Positions 32,941-45,600 of a DNA stretch of 64,000 nt are shown one piece after another (position 1 is the stretch's first letter; the number at the start of each line of letters is the position of its first letter). The stretch spans positions 21,145,354 through 21,209,353 of the forward strand of contig NC_045142.1 in assembly GCF_008831285.2 (NCBI RefSeq), written 5' to 3'. The position numbers and the translations under genes were made by a program. Origin of the DNA: Nymphaea colorata (taxonomy: Eukaryota > Streptophyta > Magnoliopsida > Nymphaeales > Nymphaeaceae). The notes under the pieces are model-generated. The model had not been told where the DNA came from, did no database searches, and worked only from the letters and a program-made list of their open reading frames with translations.

Positions 32941-35480
32941 AAAGAAGTTTGGCAAGGTGCCAAAGATCGTTACATGTGAGCAGTATAATACGGCCCATAT
33001 GTATCAACTAGCACAAAAGAAAGCAGCTTGAAAAAGGGGACGTCATCTATTAGTGAGTACCTTGGTACTTCTAAAGCAATTTGGGATGAAAATGGATACT
33101 TATATATCATTGACTTCAGATCTTACTCCGGCCAAACGTCAACGTGAACAGGATAGTATCTTTGAAATTGTAGCTGGACTGCCTAATGATTCTGAGTAGC
33201 AATGTACTCAAATACTTATGGCTCACGAACTGCCTTCTCTAGCTTTCTGTTTTTCATTGCTTTGCATGAAGAGTAGGCGTAAGGCTCTGGATATGCTGGC
33301 TGATGGTTGTCAAGAGACACATAATGAAGACAAAATGGCCTTTACAACAAGCAATAGTGCCCAGTCACCAACAGTGAAGAGTCTATTAAACACAAATGTG
33401 AGGACTCTAGAAAAGTTTAATGTACTGATTTGCAAGAGGAATGGTCATTCTTGAGACTCTTGCTGGTTCCTTCATGGGAAACTAGACAAAAGGCAGAATT
33501 CAGCCTATAGAAGCATGGGACACAGTCAAGACAAAAGGGAAAGCAACTCTAGCCAAGTGAATCTGGCCATATCCTCATCGGAAAACCAAATCATGCTGGA
33601 TAAACTGGCTGAAATGATAAAAGATCTTCAAGTTCAAAGTACAAGCAAAACAGGTACGACCCTTACTATGGTTAATAACATTGAGGGTAAGGATTTGCAA
33701 TGGGTAGTTGACTCAGGGGCCACAGATCACATGGCCAATAAATCTTCTTTCTTAAGTTCAGTGTTCATTCTAGAGATATTGGTCCTCTTGCCACTGCCAA
33801 CGACGCTCCTATAACTGTGAAAGGATTAGGTAACATAGATTTTTTTAATACAAGTACACTAGCAAGGTGGTTGTTATGCCTAAGCTTACAACCAATCTTC
33901 TATCGGGGTTGCAAAAAATGACTAAGGAGTTAAATTGCAATGTAGTATTTTCTGCTATTAATGTCATTTTTCAGGATCAGATGACTCAGAAGATGATTGG
34001 TGAAGGACAACTTGTCAATGGACTCTATCAAATAAAACCATGAATCATGCACTGAATGTAAATCATGTCAACGATGGAAATATCTGGCATCAAAGAATGG
34101 GTCATCCATCTTCTAGAGTTTTAGATTACATATTTCCTAATCTGTGCTTCAATTGTAGAGAGTGTGGAATATGCAAATTTGCTAGAATGACTAGACCTAA
34201 ATTACTTTATTTGATTCCATTAGCCAAATACCATTTGATTTGATATACTCTTATGTTGGGGCCCTACGCCTATTGATTCTATGGATAAATTTTGTTACTA
34301 TGTGCTATTTATTGATGATTTTCATAAGTCAACATGAGTCTATTTTATGAAAAATAAGTCTGAAGTGCTCTCTCACTTTTAAACCTTTTTATAAAATGAT
34401 TGAAACTCAATATGCATTAAAATAAGTCTGTGGCTGATGCACATGAAGCTAATAATGAGACTCATGCTGAGAATGAGTGCCCCACAAATGATCATGAACT
34501 TGCAACAACTACTGAAGATGTAGAGAACAAGCCAAACTTATCAGAAGATCAAAAAGGATTAGGCGAGCTCCTTCACGCCTAGTTGATTATGAAACCTACC
34601 CAATCAGCAAGTATGTGTCGTACAATCAAATTTCTGACTACCCTGCCAAGTTTACTAGAAATCTTGATAGCATTGAGGAGCCCAAGTCCTTTCATTAGGC
34701 TTAAGGTGATCTAATTGGAGGAAGGCTATGAACAAAGAGCTAGAAACTCTAAGGCGAAACAAAACTTGGGAAGTTGTCATTCCTCCAAAGAGCACAAGCA
34801 TAGTGGGGTGCAAATGACATTATAGAGTAAAATACAAAAGCGATCGCACCTTGGACAGATACAAGGCTCGTCTAGTGGCTAAGGGGTTCACGCGGACAAA
34901 AGGTTGGATTATGAAGAAACATTTGCACCTATCGCAAAGATGAATACATTGAGAATGTTCACTCTATTGCTTGCAACTTGAATTGATGTCTTCATCATGT
35001 AGATGTCCAAAAACACCTTTTTACAAGGAAAACTCAATGAAGAAATTTGTGTCTTTACCTCCCGGTCATCCAGATGAAAGGAAAGGAAGAGTCTGCAAAT
35101 TAAATAAGCCATATATGGCTTGAAACAATCTCCTAGACCTTGGTACATAAACTTGGGTCAGGCATTGGAAAAAACAGGGTACCACAAATGTCACATAGAC
35201 AATAGTTTATTTGTTAAAAAATTTGGAGAGAACATCACTGTTGTTCTAATTACGTGGACGACAAAGTCATGGCTGGAAACGATGCATTTGAAAAAAAACA
35301 TTCGACATAAAGGATTTGGGAAAACTCAAATACTTTCTTGGCATTGAAGTTGCTCAATCTATAAAGGTATCTTGCTATGTCAAAGAAAGTATGCATTAGA
35401 TATCTCAAAAACATTGGTTTCTCTTGCTCATGGACGTAGCTGGAAAGCCGAACCATGTAAAACTGTGCAGCCTCTTTCTC
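32941..35480 (+). pseudogene. Decayed Ty1/copia element (gag, protease, GAG-pre-integrase, RT)
   Basis: Many stops and frameshifts, but domains appear in copia order. Gag shows EIVAGLPNDSE (about 33165), then a zinc-knuckle relic CKRNGHSxDSCWFLHGK (about 33430-33480). Protease has WVVDSGATDHMANKSS (33700-33750). GAG-pre-integrase has IWHQRMGHPSSRVLDY and CGICKFARM (34080-34190). The integrase core is mostly deleted. RT spans about 34730-35390, with KELETLRRNKTWEVV, DRYKARLVAKGFTRTK, SPRPWYINLGQALEK, a YVDD motif (about 35255) reached by a frame change, and LGKLKYFLGIEVAQS. No LTR or PBS was found; its left edge abuts the Ogre-like LTR fragment. It is long dead. Confidence 0.88.
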
Positions 35481-36315
35481 TCTATCATCTTCTTCTTTGA
35501 TTAAATCTCAGTCTATCAATATAAATCTGAAAATTTACATGGATAAAAATGACAGATTCAGATTAGACATCCCTACCAAGTCTGAATTAAGAATTGTATT
35601 TATAAAAGAAGGAATCGTAAAATTTACTTGTTTCCACCATTCTTTCCTCCTGTTCTACTTCAAACTTCCAACCATGGAAAAATGATGTATTTGATGTAAT
35701 CCAAGCAAGGGTTTCCTTCACAATGTTGCATGGGCAGTAAGCTTCTTGATTTCCACATTAAACTTCTTCTACATGACCAAAGAATACATCAGTTTTCGGC
35801 ATTAAGAAGCTAAGCAGCCTCAATAGACAGGACAAGCTTCTACCAGAGGAAGAAACTAATCTAGTATGCACTTTAGAAAGGACAAGCTTCTGTGAATCGA
35901 TCATGCCACCAAGTCTAGATCTTGATTAACCCTCCGCTCCTTCCCGATGTCCACATCTGCAGTGCCTGATAGGACCATAACTAGTTCAGATCTGATGAGA
36001 TGACTCAGATGTTCTCTAGAAAAGAAATTATCTCTTGATCAACTAAGTCAATACCAGCTTCATGCCATCAAGGGACAAATGCAAGTTCCTACTAAAAGTG
36101 ACTTGAAAACTAATGAAACTGCAAGAAAAGGAGGAAATTTGGAAATTCAAACTGTTACAGTCATAAGGTATTAGAAGCAAGTAGTTTTACAAAACAAATC
36201 ATGAGAATATATATTGTTACATTAAAGAGAGGCAGCTCTTTGCAAGTGCACCATGTCTCAAACAGCAACTATGTGTTCAACAACTGTACTAAGTAGATTA
36301 CACTGTGACATGTAC
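35481..36315. other. Intergenic, nothing recognised
   Basis: After the copia RT remnant no further domain (RNase H or LTR) is found. If the minus-strand gene at 36.3-38.0 kb continues, its next exons would fall here, but I found no segment that matches its phase. Confidence 0.4.
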
Positions 36316-37967
36316 CTTGTTTCCAATAGCTGTAGGTGTTCCGTCAGTCTTAAGAATAATATTTATAATTTCACCACTACATTCTACTTGTTGAGTGCAT
36401 TGGCCCCCTGTAACAACATTCTAGAAATAAAATCAGCATTAACCCAATAGAAGATATACCAAGATAAAATCGAGAGAAAGGATAAGTAGGCCAAGTAAGG
36501 TTACTAAAAACAGCAAGAAGGCAATGTGCAGTATAAAGCTATAAGCCCAACAGATCTTCGACGCTCCATGAGAAGCAATTAGGGCACAAACATTAGCAAA
36601 TAGGAATTCTTACATCCATAGTAGTGCTACATATAATAAGACTATGAATAATCATCTTAGCCATGTGTTGCAGGAGGAAGGCCTTGAAGTTGTTCAGTAC
36701 AAGGTGCATATCAAAAAGTACAAGGTCATAAAATTCTAAATAAATAAGTAGATTCCATTGATTTTCAAATAAATATGTTCATTCATACAAAATATGTGTA
36801 ATGGATCAAAGAGAGTGGGTCTTACAAAAGCTTTGAATGCTGGACGATGTGCAGCCATCTCATATATAGAGAAATCTGCAAAACCGTATCCAAAGCCTAT
36901 ATTAAAAAAATTTGTACATTATCGTATAAAGGTATTGGCCATCATGGAAAACACGGGAGAGGGAGAAGAGACCAAATATCAGATTCAAAAACCATATTGA
37001 AAGGCTTATTATAGATTGTATGAGAGTGTTATAGACTATATAGGTTAATCAACAAAAGGTTTGCAAAACACAACGAGCAGAAGCTATGGTAGAAAACATG
37101 CTTGAAATGTAGAATGATTTGTAACTGCACCTACTAAAAGCCCTTGATATTCTCTTTGACTTAGCAATTACTTACAAGACACACTATTAGAAAGTGACTC
37201 GTAAAAGATGGTAGAGACATTATGGAGGAATGACCGCCATAGCATATGCAAGATAGCATGTGTATAAAAATATAAATAAACGTGCATTAAAAGATAGATA
37301 TAAATACGTAAACAAATAGCTACGTGTATACATAAATAAATAGAGAACTAATGTCAGTATCACTTCAAATAATATGTCACCTTTTGAGTCTTTGACAACT
37401 TTGAAGAAACCAAATGTCAAATTAGGACTCGTGTGTAAAAAAAAAAGTGTAGCAATGCTGTCAAGCTACCATACTCACAAATAACATTCGGAGTTTTAAA
37501 CGGCAAGGGTTTTCTTGGATATAAAATGAAACCTTGAAAGAAAAGGGAAAAATATAGTAAATTTTCATAAAATTAAGAAAACAAAAAATAGGAAAAATAA
37601 AATAAATGAGAAACTAATAGCACAAACATCAAAAGATAAGTAGATTTGCAACAAATAAAACTAGAAAATGAAAAAAACGTTTGGCATTGAAAAAATGAAA
37701 AAATGTTTAACGTTCATTTTTTTGTTAAACGTGTGTTTTTTTGTTTTAACGTTTTAAAATAAAACACATTTTTTTTCAAAAAACACGTTTTTTAAGTTTT
37801 AAATGACAATTTAATTTATCATGTTCTTTGTGACAATTTAATTTATCATGTTCTTTGTGACACTTCAAACTACTTATATGTATCCACACCATTACCCACT
37901 GCTCTTCCAAGATAATCCAAGATGCCCTCTATTGTCCGTGCAACACCACCTTTCAAATCAAATAGAA
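36316..37967 (-). CDS. Unrecognised minus-strand gene, partial (four exon-like segments)
   Basis: Four segments look like real exons. 37967-37874 (LFDLKGGVARTIEGILDYLG, then RAVGNGVDTYK). 36896-36826 (after TTTTTTTAATATAG; GFGYGFADFSIYEMAAHRPA, then FKAF, ending TTT|GTAAGA). 36682-36614 (AFLLQHMAKMIIHSL, ending GAT|GTAAGA). 36420-36316 (after TATTTCTAG; NVVTGGQCTQQVECSGEIIN, then IILKTDGTPTAIGNK, ending AAG|GTACAT). The last three join in phase without a stop (71, 69 and 105 nt). The first does not reach the second in phase, so an exon may be missing between them. I do not recognise the family and give no function. No start, stop or promoter was found, so it could be a fragment like its neighbours. 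The third segment is the weakest. Confidence 0.45.
37690..37861. repeat. A/T palindrome-rich patch and 28-bp tandem duplication
   Basis: 37690-37800 is a low-complexity run of T and A tracts with interleaved AACGTTT/AAACACG words that can fold on themselves. It is followed by GACAATTTAATTTATCATGT plus TCTTTGT occurring twice in tandem (about 37805-37860). It lies in the intron side of the minus-strand gene. Confidence 0.6.
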
Positions 37968-39878
37968 CTTGAACATCATATTTGAAAAGAATTAACATGG
38001 CATTATTATGAGAACAGTTTCACACAGAAGAAACCTCAAAATGATTGAATGTGGTCAGACTAAGAGAAATGATATTGAAAGATATACAAAATGTGTCATT
38101 TCTAATATTCTAACATTTAGATCCACAAGAGGTGGGGGGGAGGGGGGAGAGAGCTAAACCTACAATAACCACGAATACACAATTATGACCAAATAAAACC
38201 CCATTGTACTTATAGGTGACAAAAGTATAGAACTTTTGTTCCTATAATAACAATTCATTTCTAAGTTGGATTATATTCATGGCTGGACTCGATGTTAAAA
38301 ACTCAAATTTTTCAACATCAGAATTGGAGCAATGTCAAAATTTTACAAAAAAAAACGAAAAAATGCAATTTCAAAGCAAATTTCGAATCTAAAGAACAAT
38401 TTAAATTCAAATCATGAATTGACTCATGACACGAATCCTAACATAGGATTATGAGTCCAAACTGGATTCGAATTAGAATTTGAAATCCCAATCCAATTAC
38501 CATGTCATTTGAAATCCATATCTGATTGCAAAATTCAAATTTTGATTTAAATCTGAGAATTATATCTAATTCGGTCTAGAATGATGTGTGGGACCCACAT
38601 GTAGTGCCACCTAGGTCATGTGGTCAAAAGCCCCAAGGGGTTACGCACTTCTTCTTTTCAAAATATCTCTTCACAGTTACTTTACTCAGTCAAAGTACAA
38701 TTTAGCTCAATCAAGATCGTTCCTAACCCAAATTCATCAAATTATCTCAATCAAATCAACATCAGCTTGCAGATGAGCTTCGACTTTGGTTGTTTTGTCA
38801 AATTTGACTAATTTAGACAATTGTGCCCTTCTATAATCAAATTGAGATTTCAGAACTTAAATTGGGTTTTTATGAAAGGAAAATGTACATTTTAATTTGT
38901 CAAATATATAAATCAAAAAATTGAAATTCAATATTTAGAACCAAATTTTGATTCAATTGAGATCCATTTTCAATCAAATTATGGATGAAAATACCTTTTA
39001 AGCCAAATTTAATAAAATTTTCAAAATTTATTCAAATTTAAATTCAATTGTTATAATTCAATAACATTTAGAGCTTAGTATTTTGATCTCTTCATCAAAT
39101 TGCTGCAGCAATGAGCTAGAAGGAAAAGCCAAGGAGGAGAAAAAAAAATCATCCAAGCCCCCTTCCCTCCCCCTATTCTCTTTATCGATTTTGGCAAGTT
39201 AGGTTGCTTAAGTGAAACCTTACTTAGGATTTCATAGTGAGAAGCTCTCTCTTCCCCACTGCAAATTCCAACAAGTAAGCCATTCTTCTTGTCACTTGCT
39301 AAGCTTGAATCCAAGTTTGGATTCTTGCTTAGGATTGCTTGAATTAGAAAACAAGCAAAGAGGAAGATCAAGCATCAAGACCGACCATAAAGTAGGTAAT
39401 TCCAATCCATTTTTCTTCTATTTCAGTTTGTTGCTATTTATTTTTAATTACAGCACTCATGGGAAGGATTTATTTTCATATTTTTCATGGTTGGGAATGA
39501 CGTTCTGCTAAAGAAAAAGCCACGAATCAATGTATATATCAACGCATGATGCATGCATGAACCAGTGATTTCCACGTGAGAAAGAGGTTTGGTATAGTAT
39601 ATATAATATAAATGCCAATTATGGACAGACACATTCTTATAAAAGTGCTCCACCTTTGCATGGTGAAATTAAAGATGAACCAGCTTGAGTGTTCTTTTAT
39701 TTCCTTTAATTTAAAGTCATTTTAATTTGTGTCTTTTTATTTTAATTGATCAAGGGCGGTAGAGGGATTAGAAACCAGTTTTCAATCTCCCTACGTAAAG
39801 AAACCCAGCCATTAATCATCATGATTCATAGGCCATGTGATCCCTCGTTAAACTTTTCATTTGGAGGGATAACATGTG

Positions 39879-39971
<93 letters not shown>

Positions 39972-40593
39972 ACGTGCGATCTCTTGATTAAGAGTCATGC
40001 TTTTCTTTTAAAATCAGGTTGAAACATGTTTTCAAGTTGATTTTAAGAAAAGAAGATCATTCTGTTGATTTTCATAGTGCGAAGGTATGAAATCGCTTTC
40101 ATTTCATCTCTAAAATTCCTTTTAGAAATTGTTGATTTCATTTATCAATTTTCAAACTTACATGAAATTGATTATATTTCAAGAACAATGTAAGATCATA
40201 CTTAAGACCCTAATCTTTATATACCCTAAAGAACAAAATCAAAAGTGTTTTAATAATCCAAGAAATGGATGGATTTTTTAGCACAATAATTTGCAATTTA
40301 GCTTGATTTTGGGGAGAAAGAAAAGTTATTAGAATTCCATGATATGAATGAGAGCATGTGGCACATGTTTTTTGCCGACTTGGATGTTCAGTTCACATGG
40401 AGTCAAACTGAATTTCATCATTTTCTAAGAGTCAAACACTCTTATAATCAATATTTAATTTTAAATCATTTAAATTGGAATAAAAATCTCAACTTCATCC
40501 ATATTTTCTTTTCCTTTCGTGCCTTCTCAACCTGCAACTCAAAATAAAGTTCTTAATTAAATGTTAAAATTAATCATTATTAAAAATTAATTT
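37968..40593. other. A+T-rich intergenic stretch
   Basis: No gene recognised. 38280-39080 is full of short AATTCAAAT/TTTGAAATCC words in both orientations, the texture of old LTR DNA, but no ends were found. 39080-39390 has only short unassigned frames. 40010-40590 shows no coding signal. Confidence 0.4.
39881..39970. repeat. Compound microsatellite (AT)n(GT)n
   Basis: A run of AT dinucleotides from about 39881 to 39936 turns into GT dinucleotides up to about 39970. It is polymorphism-prone and creates an artificial open frame of Ile-Tyr and Cys-Val repeats. Confidence 0.97.
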
Positions 40594-40785
40594 CTATTTG
40601 AAGTACGACTTGGAAACAACCGGATTTCTATCAACCCATCCACCTACAATTTCTTGCCTTTCTGCACCAAATTTCCATATCAATTCTTCATATGGAACAA
40701 CCTCCCTGACTGTAGTAGCTTTATTTTCCTGCTCAATTTTTGCCAGCCCCCTCCACAACGGCTCTTTTGAGGGTCTTGTAAGCAT
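40594..40785 (-). other. Protein-like minus-strand ORF, unassigned
   Basis: Open for 63 codons, reading EPLWRGLAKIEQENKATTVR, then EVVPYEELIWKFGAERQEI, and ending SKSYFK-stop. The composition is protein-like, and it lies next to the left border of duplication A, but the opposite strand is also open. I recognise no family. Confidence 0.25.
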
Positions 40786-41110
40786 ATTGTATGGTAAGGT
40801 ATTGTAAGCATATTGTAAATTTATTTTTGTAATTTGTTAGCAACTAAAAAAATCCTAAAAATAGCGATAATTCAGAAAAATCTAGAAAAATGTTTTCTAT
40901 ATAAAAGAACTCATTACAATATCACACACATAATAAATATTCATAAATCTTCATCTATGGACATAATGATAACGACATGATTAAGATGATAAAAATTGAG
41001 GTCTTAAAGACTTACAATATATGTTTTACTGTTTTTACATCATATTATCAAACAATTAAAATAAGCAACCTATCTATTCATCTTCTTCACCTTTATTATA
41101 ATATTCAAAC

Positions 41111-41236
41111 TCATTTTGCTTCATTGTCTTCTTCCCCTTCAAGTGGAACGTCCTCACCAGCATATGCAGGCTCACCCTCTTCAATGTTCAAAAGGAGTAG
41201 GCCACAATGAGGCCTCCATCCTTTCACATCAAATTC
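41111..41236 (-). CDS. Terminal exon of an unrecognised gene, copy A
   Basis: After the acceptor CATCTCAG the minus strand reads 41 codons and TGA: EFDVKGWRPHCGLLLLNIEE, then GEPAYAGEDVPLEGEEDNEA and K. The acidic tail and exact exon length (126 nt) are repeated in copy B (53577-53702). Only four bases differ, one silent and three giving V/I, E/D and D/N, while flanking DNA differs by indels. That pattern suggests the exon was recently under constraint. Upstream exons are not visible in A, where LINE and other insertions follow. The family is not recognised. Confidence 0.5.
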   Translation of the reverse strand, partial: EFDVKGWRPHCGLLLLNIEEGEPAYAGEDVPLEGEEDNEAK

Positions 41237-42399
41237 CTGAGATGATCACTACTGCTCAGAGTGTCATTGTCAAAATTCAAAAGCAATTGCAAATTCCAAA
41301 TAATGGTTATTAATGGTGCTAGGGTCACTCTCAAAAAGCATGTTTTTTCTTCCAGCAGCCACAATTCCTCATCTGTTCACTTCAAACCTTCCAAGATAGT
41401 CAAACAAACTGAAACATTCATCTCCAAAATATTTTTATGGTATGACAAATGACAACTGCATTTTCCATGTGGTGAAACATGAAGAGGTAATCAGTAATCT
41501 GTGGCTCGAGGTGGTCTCCGTGGCAGAGCTACATCTGGTGTGGGCAATTACCGACATCAGCCTACAAATTTTGCCTTATTTACATATGTAAACATAATTG
41601 AATTTAGTTTTTTTTTTTTTCATATGAGTGCCCCTTCAAGTTTAAAATTTAAACTTAGAATGCCCCTCAATCAGAAATTTCTAGCTCTGACACTGGTGGT
41701 CTCCCTATCTATTAGTTCCATTCGCATGAAAAACTGGACTTTACTTGTTAAACGATAGCATGACATTTTCAATTTGCAATCAAAATTGGAAATCATTGAT
41801 GAGATGTAAATATGAATGGTAAGAAATAATTTATGGAAACCATTATTGTATCTTATCAAGTTATTTAAGGGTCCCTATCAATAGGATGTAGGAAATCAAT
41901 GGATTTCTTGGATGAAGGCCTTCACACATTTTAATGGTTGCATAGATAAACCCTGAGGTCATAAACATATTTGGTTTGCTTGGCCTTTTACATTAAGTAC
42001 TCCATTGCTAAAGTTTATCTTTCATTATTAATTTTTAAGGTGATAAATTATTTAAAGGTCATTTAAGTAAAACATATATATATATATAATAAACGTTATG
42101 CTACATATAAAATAGGTTTATGCAACCCCTGGAATCCAGCCGTATAATTGAATCAAATATATTTTACTTGCATAATAAGTTCTAGAGTGTTTGGGGTCTT
42201 ATTGTAAACCAACTTAAATTCTTTCTTCAACTTAAATTATTTTTTTTTTCCGTAATGCAGTCTAAAGAAGCATGGCTTGAACAATTCATTTCCTTTCTAT
42301 TCAAACAAGCTTTTATAATTATTTGTTTCTTTCATTTTGTTTCTTCTCCCTTTCTCCACAATTCCTTTCTTTTTCTTTCTATTCTTTTCCTTTTTACCC

Positions 42400-42690
42400 T
42401 ACTTTCCCTCCATCGAGCACTTTGAAATGACCTTATATAAGAAGTTACATGGGGAAATAGGTCGCTACTGCTGTACACTTGTAGCTCCTTTTATCTTGAG
42501 AATCAGGACAATCACAGTGCTATTAAACTTCTTCACCATTCTTCTTATTCCAAAGAAGAGTTCAACCATCTTGATTATGTCATGACTGATTACTCCTTGG
42601 TACTGTTGAAAAAGGGACATGAAGGATCCATTATGTACTGAAGCACTCTCCGCTTTCAAACTAAAGTTGCATACTTCACTTCTTTTGCTA
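42400..42690 (-). pseudogene. LINE (L1-like) reverse-transcriptase scrap, copy A
   Basis: The minus strand shows GVISHDIIKMVELFFGI, FNSTVIVLILKIKGATSVQQ, a stop, then RPISPCNFLYKVISK. These are the VxLIPKxKGAxxxxQxRPISLCNxxYKxISK motifs of plant L1-type RT. A TAG replaces the residue before RPIS, and upstream residues FSLKAESASVHNGSF correspond to the LKxxSAPGPDGF region with damage. Only about 95 codons remain. Confidence 0.8.
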
Positions 42691-42693
42691 AAA

Positions 42694-45600
42694 CAGGTCA
42701 TACGAGGAAAGTATTTATTGGGTCGGCCCTAGGGTCAAAAGGCTGCCCTTGGCCCCGACTCAATATGGGCTGGGTGCCTGTTAGGACGAGACCCGGCATC
42801 GACCAAGACCTCTGCCAGATGCCGATCCTCTCCCAAGATCTCTCGGAAGAGCCGTTGGACAAAACTAAAAAACAAGTTATTTACAAGATGAATACCCAGC
42901 CGGACAGCAACCCCGGGTCAAAAATCCTTGGGAAGTAAAATACAGGAGAGGTTACCCACCCAAAAGCTTGAACCTACTACAAATTGCTAGAAGGTTGTGA
43001 GGCTAGTACAAGCGCGATCAATACATGAGTATTTCTCCTCACTCAACAAACCATTCAAACAAGCACATCCAACACATCCTCTCATACATGCCTAGGACGG
43101 CCAAACCATACCCAAGCCCGTAGGTGGTCAGGCAGCCCACGGTCATGTTTTCGGCACTTGTGCCTCCAAGGTACCACTATGGATGCCAAGGCTATTGCCG
43201 GGTATAAAGCAAAAGACCCAAAGAATCCCATTGTTATACGGAGGGAAGAAGTATACCTGCCAGTCAGTCCCGGCTTAGGGCAGCAAAGGACTCAGTTGAG
43301 AACCGGCAGCTTGGTGCTGCCCTCGAGTATTTCAGCAACCAAGGATGAAGGACTCGGCCCACCTGGCCGAGGGAAGTGAAAGCTTCTGCCGATTGCTGCT
43401 GGAATACGAGAGGGGTATCCTTCTCGGCTACGGCACTCCTTGCTGGTGATGAGTAGGCTCCAGTGGATAGAGGCTCGGTTGCCTCGAAGGTGAAGGCGCT
43501 CCTTGATTCTGCCATAGAGGGGTCCGCCTTGGTGAGGATAAGTAGGAGGGTCTTGGTTGGGTTGAGCTGAGCTGGTTCTGATGTGACCTTGTCTGGGCTC
43601 GACCAAATGCTAGGCTCGGTTATGGTTAAGAGAGGTAGGTTCAGGTATGGCTAATATGTAGGTGGCATGCAGTGAGGTTAGGTCTAAAGGGCAAGGTAGG
43701 ATGGGAATGATGGATGATTAGGTGTTAGGGTCGGTTGGCGCAAGGTGGCGACACTTCCTCTACTTTAGGAAAGTCTCACATTGGCAACGGCTAGTGATGA
43801 GGTGGCCGTGGATTATGGCAAGAGAGTTGTGAGTAATGGATTGGAAGGACGAGGGGCCGTTATGGAAAGGTATGGCGCGTGGAGAAGTTGGAAAGCACAT
43901 GGGGGAATGAAGGGTTGGATATGGCAAGGGGTAATGGCCCATGGAAGGTTTCTTGTTTTGGAGCTAAGAGATCACGGGCTAGGATCTCGGGGCGGTTATG
44001 GAAAGTGGGGAAAGGGGAAGCGCGTGGAGGTGGCTGGCTCCTACCTTTTTGGAATGCATAGGAGTAGGACACGCTAGAGGGGGACTTGCCTTTGTGGTGG
44101 ACCGTTACAAAGAGGACTGTTGGCGCTCGAGGGAGGCTGCTCCATCCAATAATTCTGGCAGTGAGAGAGTTGCAAAATGTGGCTGGCGGCTTGGGTTTCT
44201 CAACGCCTAGCATGAGCTCTCAATGAAAAGCCAGAACTGCCCTTTACAAATTACACCTTAAGAAAATATGGTGGTTATAATCCATGGGCAATCCTAGAAT
44301 GTTTTTGGGGCAATGGCTAGCTGTTTTGGTGAGGTGTGGCCAGAAAGTTGCTGACGCACAGCCAAACTAGTGGGCATCCAAACTGATATGCATGACTTCA
44401 CACACCAGTTTTGTTGGAACCTGCCCCTTGTTCTAGCTGTGGTTGTGGCGGTTCCAGCAGCTTAGATCCAACTGAAGAATAGGATCTCGATGGCCATCGA
44501 ATGACAGCTTTCTCCCGAATCTCTTTTCCACTACAAATGTTGAATGAGGGCTGTCGGTGGTTAGAGATGTCTCGATCAAACTTAGGGTTCAGCCTTAAGA
44601 TTCCGATGTAGAACTGCCCCGTGGAAAGGATAGAACCGCACCGTCCCTAAGCAGATTTTTCCTTCACCCGATCTAGGATCTACAACTAGTTTTGCCATTT
44701 TAAAACCCATGGACCATGCAAGATGGGCCAGATCGTGTGCCTTAGGGCTAGTTCATTCAGATCTATAGAACAACCTTCAAATGGAAGTACCAAGGGGAGA
44801 ATGGGTACTTGCCTATTTGCAAAGGATGCCGGTCGTCGATCCTACGTAGGAAGAAATCACCCAAGTGTTGAAAATCATTCTCCTATGCAGCCTTCCCATA
44901 GATCAATCCCAGCCTCTAAACGTCCTTGTGGTTAGGACGAATGCACCGTGGATTGAATAATACCTTGCTGGTTGGGATACATAGGTGGTATGAAGAACCA
45001 TTGAAGGAGGTCGCTGGTAGCCCCTTCACAAGATCTACAACCTTGAATCCACTCGGCTATGCAAGAAAGGACTTTCATAGAGAGAAGATGAAGAGAAAGA
45101 GGAAGCCCATGGGTGAACCAAGAGCTCCGACCATGCCGGTCGGGGTTGGAGAAGAGCTCTGGCCACCATCGGTTGAGAACAAGTGGAGAAGACAATCCCC
45201 ACTCGGACAAGGAGAGTGAAAACGATACTCAATTCTTCATTGGCATAAAATGTGTTTAGGGTTTCCCCTTTGTAGAAGACTTATATACATAAAAAGTGTC
45301 TCGGTTCTAAACCTTTAACCTGAGATGAGACAAATGCAAAACGATTCTAAGTGTCTCAAACTGAGACGTTCCAAAAGCAACTAAAACAAACTGCTAAAGC
45401 AAATCAAACATGGGCACGGATGTTGATCCATTTGCGACCGCTCCAAAAGATCTCAGACTTGTGAATCCAAGGGTAACTTACCTAGGTTTGCCCTAGGCTG
45501 CTCTGTTGTTTTGGTAAACGTTTCGACATCTGCTTTGATCTGGCCTAAACCGAGTTGTGGTCCACTATTCTGATCTTCAATCTCCACAGAACTCAGCTCC

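Larger units (their letters stand above)
40805..42693. repeat. Duplicated block A, left part (partner 53265-54920)
   Basis: Colinear with block B from CATATTGTAAATTTATTTTT onward: a 126-bp terminal exon, the following 3'-side sequence, a (TA)n patch and a LINE reverse-transcriptase scrap. B lacks about 350 bp present in A around 41700-42060. At 42693 the match stops and resumes at 46330 after a 3.6-kb insertion. Confidence 0.9.

Noticed and set aside
39746-39991. 81-codon ORF with long Ile-Tyr and Cys-Val repeats
   Set aside because: It is only a translation of the (AT)n(GT)n microsatellite.
43781-44213. Overlapping ORFs of 60-117 codons on both strands in the G+C-richer insertion
   Set aside because: Mutually overlapping in several frames, as expected from composition; no motif or splice structure.
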